From Macrobrachium rosenbergii (lineage: Eukaryota; Arthropoda; Malacostraca; Decapoda; Palaemonidae): a stretch of 64,000 nt of DNA. The stretch covers positions 43,102,009 through 43,166,008 of the forward strand of contig NC_089767.1 in the NCBI RefSeq assembly GCF_040412425.1, in the 5' to 3' direction. This document shows positions 25,133 to 38,626 of the stretch, piece by piece; positions within the stretch are counted from its first letter, which is position 1; every line of letters begins with the position of its first letter. The notes under the pieces are model-generated. The model was not told the DNA's origin. It worked only from the letters and a program-made list of their open reading frames with translations, and searched no databases. Both the position numbers and the translations under genes were made by a program.

Positions 25133-26512
25133 AGTAAATAAAAGCTTGTTCCGATGCTTAATTTAATGCTCAAGCCCAGCGTACTTAAAAAGAAGGAAAG
25201 GGGGGTGGGGAGGGGGGAGGAAAGTGCTGTTCAATTAAACTTTGACGCATTATAGATGTGAAACTCACAAAAGTGGATTATTTTCTAAGCGGGCGCTATC
25301 AACTCCATTCAATGTTTTCTTTATCTTCGACAACAAAGATCACGGGAATTAATTAGGATTTTTTTTCCTAACTGCTCTTTGAACAGGCGTGTTTATTTAC
25401 GTAACTAAATGGTAACTTCCCATAGGACCTGGACGCATTTTCCCGAGATGTAACCGAGTATCGGGACCTTTCCCTGAAAAAAGCGGGACGCCATATCTTA
25501 AAAGCTAACCATAGAAGTTAGTTGAAAATAATCTCAATATGTTTCCCACACCCAAATTGCTGTGTAAATAATAATGTAACCTAACCTAACCTACGGGCAT
25601 GGAAAAAAAAAAAACCGGGGCTGGCGCAATACTAGCATACATCTCAGGAATTTGCGACCTGGGCACGGAAAAGGTATAGCCTGCGCAGACTGCTGTATTG
25701 TACTCGTTACTGTTAGCTGGTGCTGTTTCCTGGGTCAAATTCGAAAAAAAACTAAGCAAAAGTAGTCGTTTCGTAAGCTACAGAATACCCAGGTAGTTTG
25801 TTCTTAGGCTACAGACACTTCCATGCCTAAACAATATCCGGAGATTACTGTTCAAACCCTCTGAGAGAGATGTTGTGTTCTACAGACGTAAGCGCTGAAG
25901 ATTTCCTCTGATTTGAAAGAAAATATGTTAAAATATGTTAATAGTTAGAAAAATTCTGTCTGGTTCAATACCCGTAAACAAGTCCGACTGTTTGGTTAAC
26001 TCTCGTTTTTCGTTCGGAAATTTTGGGTGAATATTACTGCTATCGATTGCAGAAAGATATTATACGATTCATAGATCTCGGTTCTACTACCAATTCAAAC
26101 ATTCTTCTATTTATGAGCAAACAGACACAACCTGCACTGCGTGAGTATGACGTGCACACTATATATTCTTAAATTAATGGGAATTATAGATTTGAATTCT
26201 AAACAGAGGAGACTACATTGATTATTGCCATAATTAACACTGAGTCAAACATTAAGGACCACAACTTTTAGTGGAATATTACTTCTTTTTGTATACTTAT
26301 ATATGCATATGCTCAAGTATGTAATGTGTATTATGCGTGCATTTATGATACACTCACACAGTTTATATAAACAAAAGCTGCATATAGCATACATTTCTAT
26401 TCCATTCTTTGCAAAGTTACTTGCAGAAGAATAGGATATTAAAATACTTTTTTGAACTTCCATTGCTCTCAAGTCATTCACAATTCCATACTAATACTTT
26501 CAAACGCATCTA
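25133..26512. other. AT-rich single-copy DNA with a short telomere-like motif
   Basis: Contains a G-rich tract (25199-25222) and (CCTAA)-type repeats at 25579-25594. No gene recognised over 1.4 kb. Confidence 0.5.
25579..25594 (-). repeat. Short interstitial telomere-like (TTAGG)n
   Basis: AACCTAACCTAACCTAC is about three units of CCTAA, the complement of the arthropod telomere repeat TTAGG. This short a run may be chance or a break-repair scar. Confidence 0.5.
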
Positions 26513-26628
26513 CTTCACCATTAATTATAAATTATCTCTGTCTTCACCATTAATCATAAATTATCTCTATCTTCAACATTAATCATAAATTATCTCTGTC
26601 TTCAATATTAATCATAAATTATCTTAAT
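26513..26628. repeat. 30-bp tandem repeat, 4 units
   Basis: CTTCACCATTAATCATAAAT then TATCTCTGT repeats four times with small differences. Confidence 0.9.
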
Positions 26629-26844
26629 CCCAACCATAAAAACGTCCCAGAGCTCCCAATATTAACATACAATTCATTCTCAAAATGCCAAAATATTAAT
26701 TATCTAATTAATAGTTTTATTACCAAATATTTAGTGTAATATCATGTGGTATATATTTATTGTAATTTTATGTGATATTTTCAAATGTATACTTTTGTCA
26801 AAAATCAATTTTACAGATGATTTTATTCCCAATATTAGAGCTAC
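26629..26844. other. AT-rich single-copy DNA
   Basis: No feature recognised. Confidence 0.45.
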
Positions 26845-26963
26845 TTCAGTCTGTGACCTATGCTATTGCAACGCCATTTCATGAAAAAATCATTGTATCT
26901 CCAGGAATGAACATAAGTATCAGAAACTTACAAACTTTACATTAGACACATCACTTCAAGGAC

Positions 26964-27039
<76 letters not shown>

Positions 27040-27185
27040 CAATCAGTTTCTTGGGTAGTGACCTATGCTATTCCAACGCCATTCCATTGAAAAAAAAAAA
27101 GTTACCATTAGGTCTCCAGGAATGAACACAAGGATCGGAGCTTAAAAATTTACCATTTGACATTTTTCATTGCAAGGACTTCAAC

Positions 27186-27245
<60 letters not shown>

Positions 27246-27353
27246 AGTATTTCAGTTGGTCACCTATGCTATTCCAACACCATTCCATGGAAAAAAATCA
27301 TCATAACTTAAAAACTTGTAAACTGAACATTTGACATTCTTTACTGAATAATT

Positions 27354-27413
<60 letters not shown>
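26845..27413. repeat. Three-unit (GA)n-linked repeat
   Basis: Three units share GTGACCTATGCTATTSCAAC, GCCATTYCATG, CTCCAGGAATGAACA and a distal (GA)n (26968-27037, 27190-27242, 27356-27413). The third unit has lost its middle part. Confidence 0.9.
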
Positions 27414-27416
<3 letters not shown>

Positions 27417-27663
27417 TTTCAGATCAGTAACGCCTAAAAATTTTAATGAAATGTGAAATAGCAGTCTGCAAGCATTTCTTACAAAATCTGCACACATTCT
27501 TACACCCAGTACCTCGAGCGATATTGCCTTGGGCAATGGTTCTGCTTCAGGAAGGGAATAGGTCGAAGACCATTCCTCCAAAAGACCCCTTCCTTTCCTT
27601 AATAGACACAAGGGGTCTTTGCCCCCGGCAGTAATCATCCGCCGTTATATAAGTGACGGAATG

Positions 27664-27664
<1 letters not shown>
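27414..27664. other. Single-copy DNA
   Basis: No gene recognised. The 124-codon minus frame here starts outside and includes the GA array. Confidence 0.4.

Positions 27665-27702
<38 letters not shown>
27665..27702. repeat. (GA)n microsatellite
   Basis: About 36 bp of GA. Confidence 0.95.
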
Positions 27703-27705
<3 letters not shown>

Positions 27706-27825
27706 CTTGCGCGAATCCGATATCTGTCACAGATGAAATTACGCCCGTAGTGAAGAAGGAGTGGTTAGGTCACAAGGGATGAGAAAAGAGAGGGTGTAGG
27801 GACAGGGACAGTTACAGTACCCGGT

Positions 27826-28385
<560 letters not shown>

Positions 28386-28959
28386 GTTATCCATAGATAC
28401 ATAATCCATGAATGACCCCGGACGCAATAAGGTAAAGAATAACCTTGTCTTTCGGCCAAACCAAATTTAAACGAACAATATACCTTCTAAAGGCAATAGT
28501 AAATAAAAAAAAAAAAAACTCTACCGTGCATAAAAAATCCGAAAAACACAATAAGCTCTTTAATCAAGAATCAATTAATTACTTCTTTTATTATTATTAT
28601 TATTTTTGTACCAGTGCTTCTCCCCCCCCCCCCAAAACACTGATTCATCTCGCAAGGGAAAGCAAAAAAAAAAAAAAATAATAATAATAATGAAGTCTTT
28701 CATTTCATTATTTAATGAAAGCTAATCTAAGTCTTTGAAGTCCTTTGCCAGCGTCCGTTCGGGGGAGAATCAATATCGAGGTCCCATTATGGAAGGGAAA
28801 CCGCATGAAAAAGATTATAACCATTATTCAATGGAGTCATTACAGCCCTTAATGACGCGAACTCGGTCAAAAGCAGCTGCTGTTAACAGCGTCAATGGGG
28901 GTCAATCAAAATAAATATATTACATACCAAGGGGGTGAGTCGAAAATGAAAATGTATTT

Positions 28960-28964
<5 letters not shown>
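28386..28964. other. AT-rich DNA with short homopolymers
   Basis: Poly-A (28507-28519), ATT run (28577-28605), poly-C (28622-28633) and AAT (28678-28690). No gene recognised. Confidence 0.5.
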
Positions 28965-29022
<58 letters not shown>

Positions 29023-29133
29023 TTAATATAGTATATATTTATTTATTCTTTACCATGAAAATTGTATATATAAAGTATATACATAAATATAAATAAATAT
29101 AAATATATATATATATATATATAATTTATATAC
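28965..29133. repeat. (TA)n and a module repeated at 29390
   Basis: (TA)n 28965-29020, then TTATTCTTTACCATGAAA and AAGTATAT. The same module recurs at about 29394-29445. ACATACCAAGG...TATTTACTTTA also occurs at both 28923 and 29594. Confidence 0.8.

Positions 29134-30041
<908 letters not shown>

Positions 30042-30097
<56 letters not shown>
30042..30097. repeat. (TC)n microsatellite
   Basis: About 55 bp of TC. Confidence 0.95.
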
Positions 30098-30099
<2 letters not shown>

Positions 30100-30360
30100 G
30101 ATTGATTAGCCTGTGCTACTCATTCATAAGCAAGGCATGATGAATGGCACATACAAACAGGATCACTGGGTTAAACGGGACAGCATACATTTACATACTT
30201 GCACTTTTACCGTAAAAATCATTACGCTACAGATTTGTCCGGTTTTCCTTGAACTCTGTTACTTTTTATGAATCACAATTTCCCTCTTTTAAAAGACTCC
30301 AGTTTCATTTCCTTACAACTTAGGGCCATTCTTATTTTATCGATAATCCTTACGGGTATC
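30098..30360. other. Single-copy DNA
   Basis: No feature recognised. Confidence 0.45.
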
Positions 30361-30760
30361 CTTCAGAGCAGGAACTGTCAGAGCAGCAACTCCTTCAGAG
30401 TAGGAACTGTCAGAGCAGCAACTCCTTCAGAGCAGGAACTGTCAGAGCAGCAACTCCTTCAGAGCAGGAACTGTCAGAGCAGCAACTCCTTCAGAGTAGT
30501 AATCGTTAGAGCAACAACTCCTTCAGAGCAGGAATTGTCAGAGCAGCAACTCCTTCAGAGTAGGAACTGCCAGAACAGCAACTCCTTCAGAGTAGGAACT
30601 GTCAGAGCAGCAACTCCTTCAGAGTAGGAATTACCAGAGCAGCAACTCCTTCAGAGTACGAATCGTCAGAGCAACAACTTCAGAATAGGAACTGTCAGAG
30701 CAGCAACTCCCTCAGAGTAGGAATCGTTGGAGCAACACCTCCTTCAGGAACAGAAGTAAA
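30361..30760. repeat. 32-bp minisatellite, about 13 units
   Basis: CTTCAGAGYAGGAACTGTCA followed by GAGCAGCAACTC repeats at exact 32-bp steps from 30361 to about 30649. One later unit is 4 bp short and the last units are diverged. As 32 is not a multiple of 3, the 119-codon frame (30268-30627) passes through all three phases and yields a 32-residue superrepeat. It is a by-product, not a gene. Confidence 0.95.
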
Positions 30761-32548
30761 GGGTCGACAACCACAGCAGAAATGTCCATACCAGGATCGA
30801 AAAGGTCAGTCACCTTCCAAAAGGGCTTGGGCTGTGTACCCTCCTCGGACCGAACAAAGGGGGAAAAAAATCCACGTTAACCTTCGGCAGTCACAGCTGC
30901 TGACGAGGTCGACGACGACGGTCGGAGAGAACCGAAGGGTATTGACCTCGGAAGACACCGAAGGCGCCTTTCTCGGGTCGCTTCCCCTTCGATCCGTACT
31001 TCTGAAGAATGGGAATCGATGTTCGTGGGTGACATAAGCGGCCACACGCGCTGTCAAGCTGAGCATGCCTTCTTCCAGGAGACTTGGACGTATTTATTCG
31101 TAAAGAAAAATAAAAATTGAGGTAAATAAAAACATAAAAAGATAAATTCGTAAAAAATGATTTACAAAAAGAAAGCAAAGTTATTTTGTTGCCTCGCTTC
31201 AACGAACGGGTCAGCTTTAGCCGAAGTAAATTCATTTAAAAGACGAAGGTTTTTTTTTCTCGTACTTCAAGTGTGTATATATTTATAATATATATATATA
31301 AGTGTGTGTGTGTTTGTGTGTAAAACACACAAAACGCAACAGAGAACAAAATAAAAACATAATCAAAATATGCAACCAAAGTTCAGTTCTTTGCTCAAAT
31401 TAAAACACCACTTAAAACGAAATTGCTTTACCATCAGCATTCGGCCCATGAGTCTCGCTTTATAATAAACCATCAATCAAAACAATTACAAATCGACTGA
31501 ACCTAAGTGCGTATTACAAGGCTCGAATACAAAGCCGTAACGTAGGGGTACGTAGGGTGTTGCGGGGGGGGAGGCCAAAGAACCCTTTAAATCTGTTCTC
31601 CTGGGAGAAAATGGACCGCAAATTCCACCCCTTCCTCACCCCACTTTAACCCCAAGCCAAAAGTCACCACACCTAACCAACGGGATTTGGTTCAGGAGGA
31701 CTGAATTCTGCTGCCGTCTGGCTAAGCGATCAGTCCAAAGGGGTCACTGTCCGAGATTGAATATTAAAGGCAGAGAGAGGAGGAGAATGACAAAAGTTTG
31801 TTTTCGCAATGATTTTTCGACAGGAGAAAATTTTCACAGAGATCTCTGTGAACATTTATTTCCTCTCCCATCGGGGATAGCTATTTCCTCCAGTCTGTTA
31901 TTGCGTTTGTTTTATCACATTTTTCCTTGGTCTCTTGTCTGCCAGTGATATTTAGAAAAATAGAGGTTGATTTTCATTTCAGTTACACAGAAAACCAACC
32001 ATGAATGATTTGCGTCCAGAGCAGAAACATAAATCTGATCTGGAGGTAGACTGTTCAAGGTTGGTTTTATGCGGATTTCAATAAAAACCACCCTCTATTT
32101 TAGACGAGCTTACCAAGTGAATGCACATGTTAATAAATTTATCCATAGTGTCATCATATTCTAGGGACTAACCCACTTATTTCTGATGGCCAAAATGCCA
32201 CCTACCCGCGCACGAATATTCACCCACGACCAAACAAATTTAAGGCAAGAAGGTGAAATTATTAACTGGGTTCATCAAAAACACGGATCAGATTGCACAT
32301 GAAGTTCAGCACATGGCAAAGTCGGAGCGGATCAACGTTGCGAAAACAAACTCTTTAATAGCAAATAAGAACATAGATTCTTCACTGTGATGAAACACTG
32401 ATCTACTGACTGACTTGTCCAACTTCTTGCGCTTAATCATGTAGATACGATTATCAGAAAGATATCCATCTTGTCTTCCCTTTCACAAGACTCAAAAATA
32501 CCTCCTTGTGAAAGGATACTCGCTCAAGTCTACACGTAACAAAGTGGA
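30761..32548. other. Single-copy DNA with one coding-like segment
   Basis: About 1.8 kb free of long repeats apart from short TA/TG near 31280-31320. On the minus strand, 31012-30891 has an acceptor-like CCCATTCTTCAG followed by a stop-free basic segment (about 36 codons, Lys/Arg/Gly-rich) ending in TGA. No known domain. Confidence 0.4.
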
Positions 32549-32963
32549 ACAAGTAAAAAATGTCCCGAAGTTTCTTCGGCGCAATCGAGTTTTCTGTACA
32601 GCCGCTACAGCGTATAATCAAGGCCAGCGAAAATAGATCTATCTTCCGTTGGTCTTGGTAAAATGTTGTATGAGCTGCAGCCCATGGAACTTTAACCACG
32701 GCCCGGTGGTGGCCTGGCCTATATCGTTGCCAGATGCACGATTATGGCTAACTTTAACCTTAAATAAAATAAAAACTGCTGAGGCTAGAGGGCTGCAATT
32801 TGGTGTGTTTGATGATTGGAGGGAGGATGATCAACATGCCAATTTGCAGCCCTCTAGCCTCAGTAGTTTTTAAGATTTGAGGGCGGACAGAAAAAAGTGA
32901 GGACAGAATAAAGTACGGACGGACAGACAAAGCCGGCACAAAAGTTTTCTTTTACAGAAAACT
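32549..32963 (+). mobile_element. Family H multi-hairpin element, copy D
   Basis: Full length. Lead ACAAGTAAAAAATG; hairpin 1 left arm changed (TCCCGAAG); hairpin 2 around AGATCT; hairpin 3 arms about 32773-32812 and 32832-32874; end GTTTTCTTTTACAGAAAACT. Linker of the TTTAACCACGGCCCGGTGG subfamily. Confidence 0.88.
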
Positions 32964-33516
32964 AAAAATGGCACAAACAATATAAACCGTTGGTGACAAC
33001 TCTCTGAGCTCAAAGAACAAAGACCTTGCGTGCTAGCATAAAGTATCAATTGTTCTGCCAAACCATTTTCTCTACCACTGCAGTGAATATTTCCTCTCTC
33101 TCCTTTCTAGTAAACTAACATTACCAACCTCACTGGTTCTATTTCATCCCGAAATCGCCAAAGCTTCAAAATATTCTGATTACAGTTCCCCAGCAGTATT
33201 CACCTTCGGAGGAGAAGGGACAGCCGAAGCGTGTCCTTTCAATGAGTTACAGCTGATGGGATTTCGGATGACGTATGACCATCGACTGGGCCGGCAGGTT
33301 GTAAAAAGAGGCACTCGCGGGGACATAAACACATGAATCATTGCCGGAAACAGAAGAAGATCACAGGGGTAGAAACAATATTCACTTTGAACCCCATAAT
33401 GGCACTCGTGTTGCACTCGAAGAACGAACAAAAGGAATAGAGACGTTTGAAGAACCTGGCTACAGAAATAGTAGTAAAAGTGGATACAGAGAACATCAAT
33501 GCCTAAAGAAAAGGGG

Positions 33517-33518
<2 letters not shown>
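32964..33518. other. Single-copy DNA
   Basis: No gene recognised. Confidence 0.5.

Positions 33519-33580
<62 letters not shown>
33519..33580. repeat. (GA)n microsatellite
   Basis: About 61 bp of GA after a G run. Confidence 0.95.
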
Positions 33581-33582
<2 letters not shown>

Positions 33583-33699
33583 ACGCGGCAGCATTAGCTA
33601 ACGGTTCCTTATGTTTTGGAGCGTCACTTCAGAGGAAGCAGACACAATTAGCACCTTCCTCTCTTCTTTGCATGACATGGGAGCCGGAGGCCATTACCG

Positions 33700-33700
<1 letters not shown>

Positions 33701-33750
<50 letters not shown>

Positions 33751-33761
33751 GAGAGAGAGAA
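33701..33761. repeat. (GA)n microsatellite, interrupted
   Basis: GA run broken by AATA near 33748. Confidence 0.95.
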
Positions 33762-33850
33762 CGATTGCGAACTTAAAAATTGCGCTTTGCAGAAAATAAA
33801 TTTCACTCAGAACGTATCGTGAACGTAAGAAAATGAAGAAATATATATAT

Positions 33851-33861
<11 letters not shown>

Positions 33862-33909
<48 letters not shown>

Positions 33910-33910
33910 C
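33862..33910. repeat. (GATA)n microsatellite
   Basis: About 12 tandem ATAG units. Confidence 0.95.
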
Positions 33911-34313
33911 AGACTTTATCCTAATCCTTCTGGTTATCGGAAGCCATCCAGAAAATTCTTTGCCCGTGTTAAAACTCAAGATAAAGAACTAAAAGCAGGT
34001 ATGACGATTTTGATCAACTCGCTAAAGCGACAGTCTAACATTATGTCTACCACTGTTGAACCCAAGGCTTATGTAAGCCAGGGATCACTGTACAACATTT
34101 TGAAGGTCGTCTGCCGAGTTTAGTTTCAAACCTCCTCCCTTGGGGAGGGAGGGAGGAGGGAGGGAGAGATTAAGAGAGGTAGGGAGGCTATTCATTGAAA
34201 ATGAATTGGATCTCGGGGATAATACTCCCAATAAGTACTGTAGTTTGTGATATGTCAAAACGAAACAAAAACAAAAGTTCAAACCGCGACTTCAAACGTT
34301 TAGTGACAGCGCA
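33911..34313. other. Single-copy DNA with a purine-rich tract
   Basis: Dense AGGG repeats at 34141-34166 are preceded by CCTCCTCCC (34131), giving a small foldback. No gene recognised. Confidence 0.5.
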
Positions 34314-34624
34314 GTTCATTATAGAATTTCATTATAGAATTTAGGCAAAGGCCAAGCACTGAGACCTATGAGGTCATTCAGCGCTGAAATGGAAATTGAC
34401 AAGAAGAAGGTATGAAAGGTGTAACAGGAAGAAAACCTCGCAGCCGCAGTATGAATCAACTGTTAGGAGAGGGTGGAAAGTAAGATGGAAGAGAGAGAAT
34501 ATGAAAGGAGGTACAGTAAAAGGAACGAAAGGGATTGCAAAGAACCTTAAGTAACGCCTACAGTGCACCGCATGAGGTGCACTGACAGCACTACACCCCC
34601 TACAGGAACTGTTCATTATTGAAT
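34314..34624 (-). mobile_element. Family A SINE-like repeat with target-site duplication
   Basis: Full-length copy (about 34328-34610) flanked by GTTCATTATAGAAT (34314-34327) and GTTCATTATTGAAT (34611-34624), a 14-bp duplication with one mismatch. This supports insertion by target-primed reverse transcription. Internal landmarks as in copy 1, including GTGCACC / GGTGCAC. Confidence 0.88.
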
Positions 34625-35288
34625 CCAGTGTTTCACTGTACAGTGTCAAATGTTCAACAGCAATGAGAAATTCTTAAACTTTGTTCAGTAACAAATATGA
34701 GGATTATGGCGACTTTTCATGTTTTACTACCACAAAAAAATACTTTTTAGGTACATAGGTTTTCATGTTATGCTGAAATGGAGTTGGGAAGGTCTTTATC
34801 CAGGTGTCACTAGAGGTTTCTAAATGCAGTATGCCTTGAAAACCCACAGCAAAGAATCTCCCAACAATTCATAAATTTAAAATGCGCTGAGGTTCACTCA
34901 ACGGACGAAAAAACAATCTGTCGACAAAAACTGAAAACATGAACCTACTGGTTCATGACCATACATCCAAAACCTCAGCATAAAAAATGACTGACACCTT
35001 TTTTTTTTAAGATAAATGAAGGAAATTAACGAAAACTTAAAATATATGAACACTGAATGATTAAAGAACGCCCACAAAGATACAGAGTCATAAAGGTCCA
35101 TCAGGAAACGCAATCATTTATCATTCTCTGACCCTTTGTGGCCCACCGTACCGAATTACTTTTTCGTATCCTTTCTCTATCCCGTTACCTTTCCGTTCCA
35201 TCTACCAATAAACCTCGCACGCCTTATCTCGTCTCGACACAGTCTCCTCTCATTTCTCTTTATTGCCCAACTCGTCTTCGCCGTCATT
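34625..35288. other. AT-rich single-copy DNA
   Basis: No gene recognised. Confidence 0.5.
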
Positions 35289-35480
35289 CTTTCTACTCTA
35301 AACAAACCTGCTACACTGATTTCTTCATGTTCTTGTCTGTTTTCACTTTTATTTTATTACTTTTTTTAGGGGGTTCTCTTTCTACTCCAAACAAACCTGC
35401 TGCACTGATCTTCTTCATGTTCTTGTCTTTTTTATTTTCATTTTCCTTTACTTTATTTTTCTTTTTTTATTTTGGTTCCA
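35289..35480. repeat. Direct duplication, period 99 bp
   Basis: TTTCTACTCTAAACAAACC at 35290 and TTTCTACTCCAAACAAACC at 35389, both followed by TGCTRCACTGAT, TTCTTCATGTTCTTGTCT and T-rich DNA. Confidence 0.9.
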
Positions 35481-35940
35481 TACTCTTCTAGGACCCCCAT
35501 CTCCTCACGCAGAATTGTCTATTCTTTCCTGCTCTCCATTGCCTACCCATTTTCCACTGTATTCAACCAAGTTCCTAACGATGGGCGCCCAACAATCCGA
35601 AGGCTGAATTTCAACCAAGAATATAAAGAACGGAGAAAAAAAAAAAAAGGAGTAGACGTGAGGTCTCCTCAGTTGACCATCATGTTGGCAGCGGCCGAAG
35701 GTACATTAGGGCCGGCGGGGAAAAGCAGGAGTGGAGAGAAGAAAGAAAATAGGTGAAGGAAAAGGGGATAGTAAAAAATGGGACGATAATACTATAACTC
35801 AAATGAACGAGAGATTACAATCGCATGGTTCATGCAGCAAAAGAAAGCAGTATCATATGATGGTGATGAGACGGAATGGGGAAAAGTAGCAGACGGAGAT
35901 TTTCACAAAATGGGATGATGTCGACCAAAAATCGGATCTT
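35481..35940. other. Single-copy DNA
   Basis: No gene recognised; a poly-A run lies at 35636-35649. Confidence 0.45.
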
Positions 35941-36025
35941 TCCTAGATAGTGACCCCCAAGGGTTTTTAAGGGGGTCGTTATCTAGGACTAATATTTCTT
36001 GGGGGGGGGGTCATTATCTTCATGA
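35941..36025. repeat. Foldback motif built on AGATAACGACCCCC
   Basis: CCTAGATAGTGACCCCC (35942-35958) and GGGGGTCGTTATCTAGG are inverted around a short centre. A third inverted copy, GGGGGTCATTATCT, follows at about 36005-36018. May be the end of a small transposon. Confidence 0.5.
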
Positions 36026-36130
36026 CATTTACAGTCTTTTGTTTATGTTTACGGTGGGATGATAGTGACGAAAAATAAATATAAACGCGAGAAAGACATC
36101 ATATGGCATAGGTCAAAAAAGAAAGCATTA

Positions 36131-36465
36131 TCATATGATATGGACTGGACGGAATAGAACCAGTAAAAGCTGGGGATCTGATGGAATGGAACCGGCAGGA
36201 GATGGGGATCTGATGGAATGGAACCAGTAGAACATGGAAATATGATGGAATGGAAACCAGCAGCATATGGAGACAGAAGATGGGATTATGATGGAATGGA
36301 ACCAGTAGAACATGGAAATATGATGGAATGGAAACCAGCAGCATATGGAGATAGAAGATGGGAATATGATGGAATGGAACCAGTATAAATGGGAATATGA
36401 TGGAATGGAACCAATAGGAGATGGGAATATGATGGAACTGAACCAGCAACAGATGGGGATATTAA
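36131..36465. repeat. GATGGAATGGAACCAG minisatellite
   Basis: About ten GATGGAATGGAACC units at 30-45 bp spacing. A 78-bp block (GAACCAGTAGAACATGG through the AGAAGATGGG segment) is present twice (about 36221 and 36299). Confidence 0.92.
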
Positions 36466-36598
36466 ATTATGAGATGATACTGACGATAAATGAAAATAAA
36501 CGAGAAAAAAACATCACAAAGATTAGGCGAAGAAAGAAAACATTAGATGATGGGAAATGGGACCAATAGCAGAACTTCAACTATATAGATTACAGGAA

Positions 36599-36653
<55 letters not shown>

Positions 36654-36745
36654 TCAGTAGATGACACCTATTCACATGGAGCAAGCAGACCAAAGAGGCC
36701 AATGACTTGAAATTCTTTAAGCTTCCAAAGAATATGTTGGTTTCA
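36599..36745 (-). mobile_element. Family L retroposon 3' end with (AAT)n tail, inverted
   Basis: On the minus strand: ATTCTTTGGAAGCTTAAAG, TTTCAAGTCATTGGCC, GTGAATAGGTGTCATC, then (AAT)n (36653-36599). Same element as at 12100 and 59185. Confidence 0.75.
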
Positions 36746-36908
36746 ACCTCCCACCGCAGCAGACCCCCCTAACACTGCAGCAGTAACTGATCATGATACA
36801 GAGCCAGTGATTTTTCATCGCCCTAGGCGGGTAGACGCAAACCCACCACGACATCTGAGTGGCATGCCACGACACTAACCACTATACCAGCGACCAATAT
36901 AACAAAGG
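36746..36908. other. Single-copy DNA
   Basis: No feature recognised. Confidence 0.45.
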
Positions 36909-37038
36909 AATAAGCTTGAGTACATAGAAAAAAAAAGATTAGTTTAGAGACACAATAAAATAAAAGATTCCCCAAGCTTGAGTACATATAAAAAAAAAAA
37001 CAGATTAATCCAGAGAGACAAAATAAAGCTAAAGATTC
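36909..37038. repeat. Direct duplication, period about 66 bp
   Basis: AAGCTTGAGTACATA at 36912 and 36974, both with a poly-A run, CAGATTARTY-like sequence, AGAGACA and AAAGATTCC. Confidence 0.85.
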
Positions 37039-37104
37039 CACGCCACACAAGCGTCACAAATCCGGCCCTGGCACGCTTTTCCATCCCACGCCAAACATCT
37101 TACG

Positions 37105-37198
37105 TGACGTCATGCATGACGTCACCAATCAACAGTCTGTAAACATTGAGCCTGAAGGGATAGTGGGCGGGTCTTCCGATGACCAGGGGATGACGTCA
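37105..37198. promoter_or_regulatory. Cluster of three perfect CRE palindromes with CCAAT and GC box
   Basis: TGACGTCA at 37105-37112, 37117-37124 and 37191-37198. CCAAT at 37125-37129 and GTGGGCGGG at 37163-37171. One 8-mer palindrome is expected about once per 65 kb in random DNA, so three in 94 bp is notable. TGACGTCA is the CREB/ATF site. No transcript or exon could be attached. Confidence 0.45.
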
Positions 37199-37890
<692 letters not shown>

Positions 37891-38208
37891 TGTATTATAA
37901 ATATATTATGTTATATTTCCGTGCCAATAACCTTTCCACAATATTTATACTGCATCTTGCTTTCTCTGCCAATCGGTTTTGCAATATCTCAGAGGACGCG
38001 AGACAGAAATATGACTCAGCTGTGCAGAGGAAACGCTGCTTATTCACAAGATCAAAGCGAAAGTAATACACGAGTAAAATGTAACATATTTATAAAAAAA
38101 ATTAACCGAACAAACAAAGATACGACTGAATCGTGGCCTTTGACCTCAGAAGGAATAAAGGCGCTTGACACAGAAGTCTTTGTTCTGCCGTTTATATATT
38201 TTAGATTA
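37891..38208. other. Single-copy DNA
   Basis: No gene recognised; the 186-codon frame crossing it begins in repeats. Confidence 0.45.
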
Positions 38209-38505
38209 CAGTGGTTCTTAACCTGGGGGCCGGGCCCCGTAGGGGGGCCTCAGCGATTTCCAAAGTGAAAAATTAAACATTCTCTAATTATATTCGTTAT
38301 ACACTTAACAAGAGTCGCTAAGAAGCGGTGTCAAGTATCTCACTAATTCATTCATAAGAGAATAAAAACACCCCTTCTTTTTATTTTTTTTTTTTAGTTT
38401 CCTTTAAATGTGGGAGGGGATTTTACTCATAGCTCCAAGGGGGGCGTTGGGGGAAGGATCAACTCTCAGAGGGGGCGTGGTTAATAAAAAGGTTAAGAAT
38501 CACTG
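38209..38505 (+). mobile_element. hAT-like MITE (complete, non-autonomous)
   Basis: 297 bp between CAGTGGTTCTTAACCTGGG (left) and AGGTTAAGAATCACTG (right), which are terminal inverted repeats with one mismatch in the first 15 bp. The flanks share TTTAGA (TTTTAGAT left, GTTTAGAA right), compatible with a decayed 8-bp target-site duplication of hAT type. The interior is G/C-rich at both ends with a poly-T run (38376-38395) and no transposase. Confidence 0.7.
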
Positions 38506-38581
38506 GTTTAGAAGGTACGGGAAACCGTGTGACATAATGTCGAGCCAGTTGGTTTGGCAACGTCGGAGGTAGTACATCGTA

Positions 38582-38626
38582 GGGGTGGGGGTTAGAGGGG
38601 GTTGAGGGTGGGGTGGGGAGAGGGGT
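38582..38626 (+). other. Potential G-quadruplex tract
   Basis: Seven runs of three to five G within 45 bp, separated by 1-6 bp. Confidence 0.6.

Noticed and set aside
30268..30627. 119-codon repetitive frame
   Set aside because: A 32-bp repeat read through all three phases without a stop; periodicity is in the DNA, not selected at protein level.
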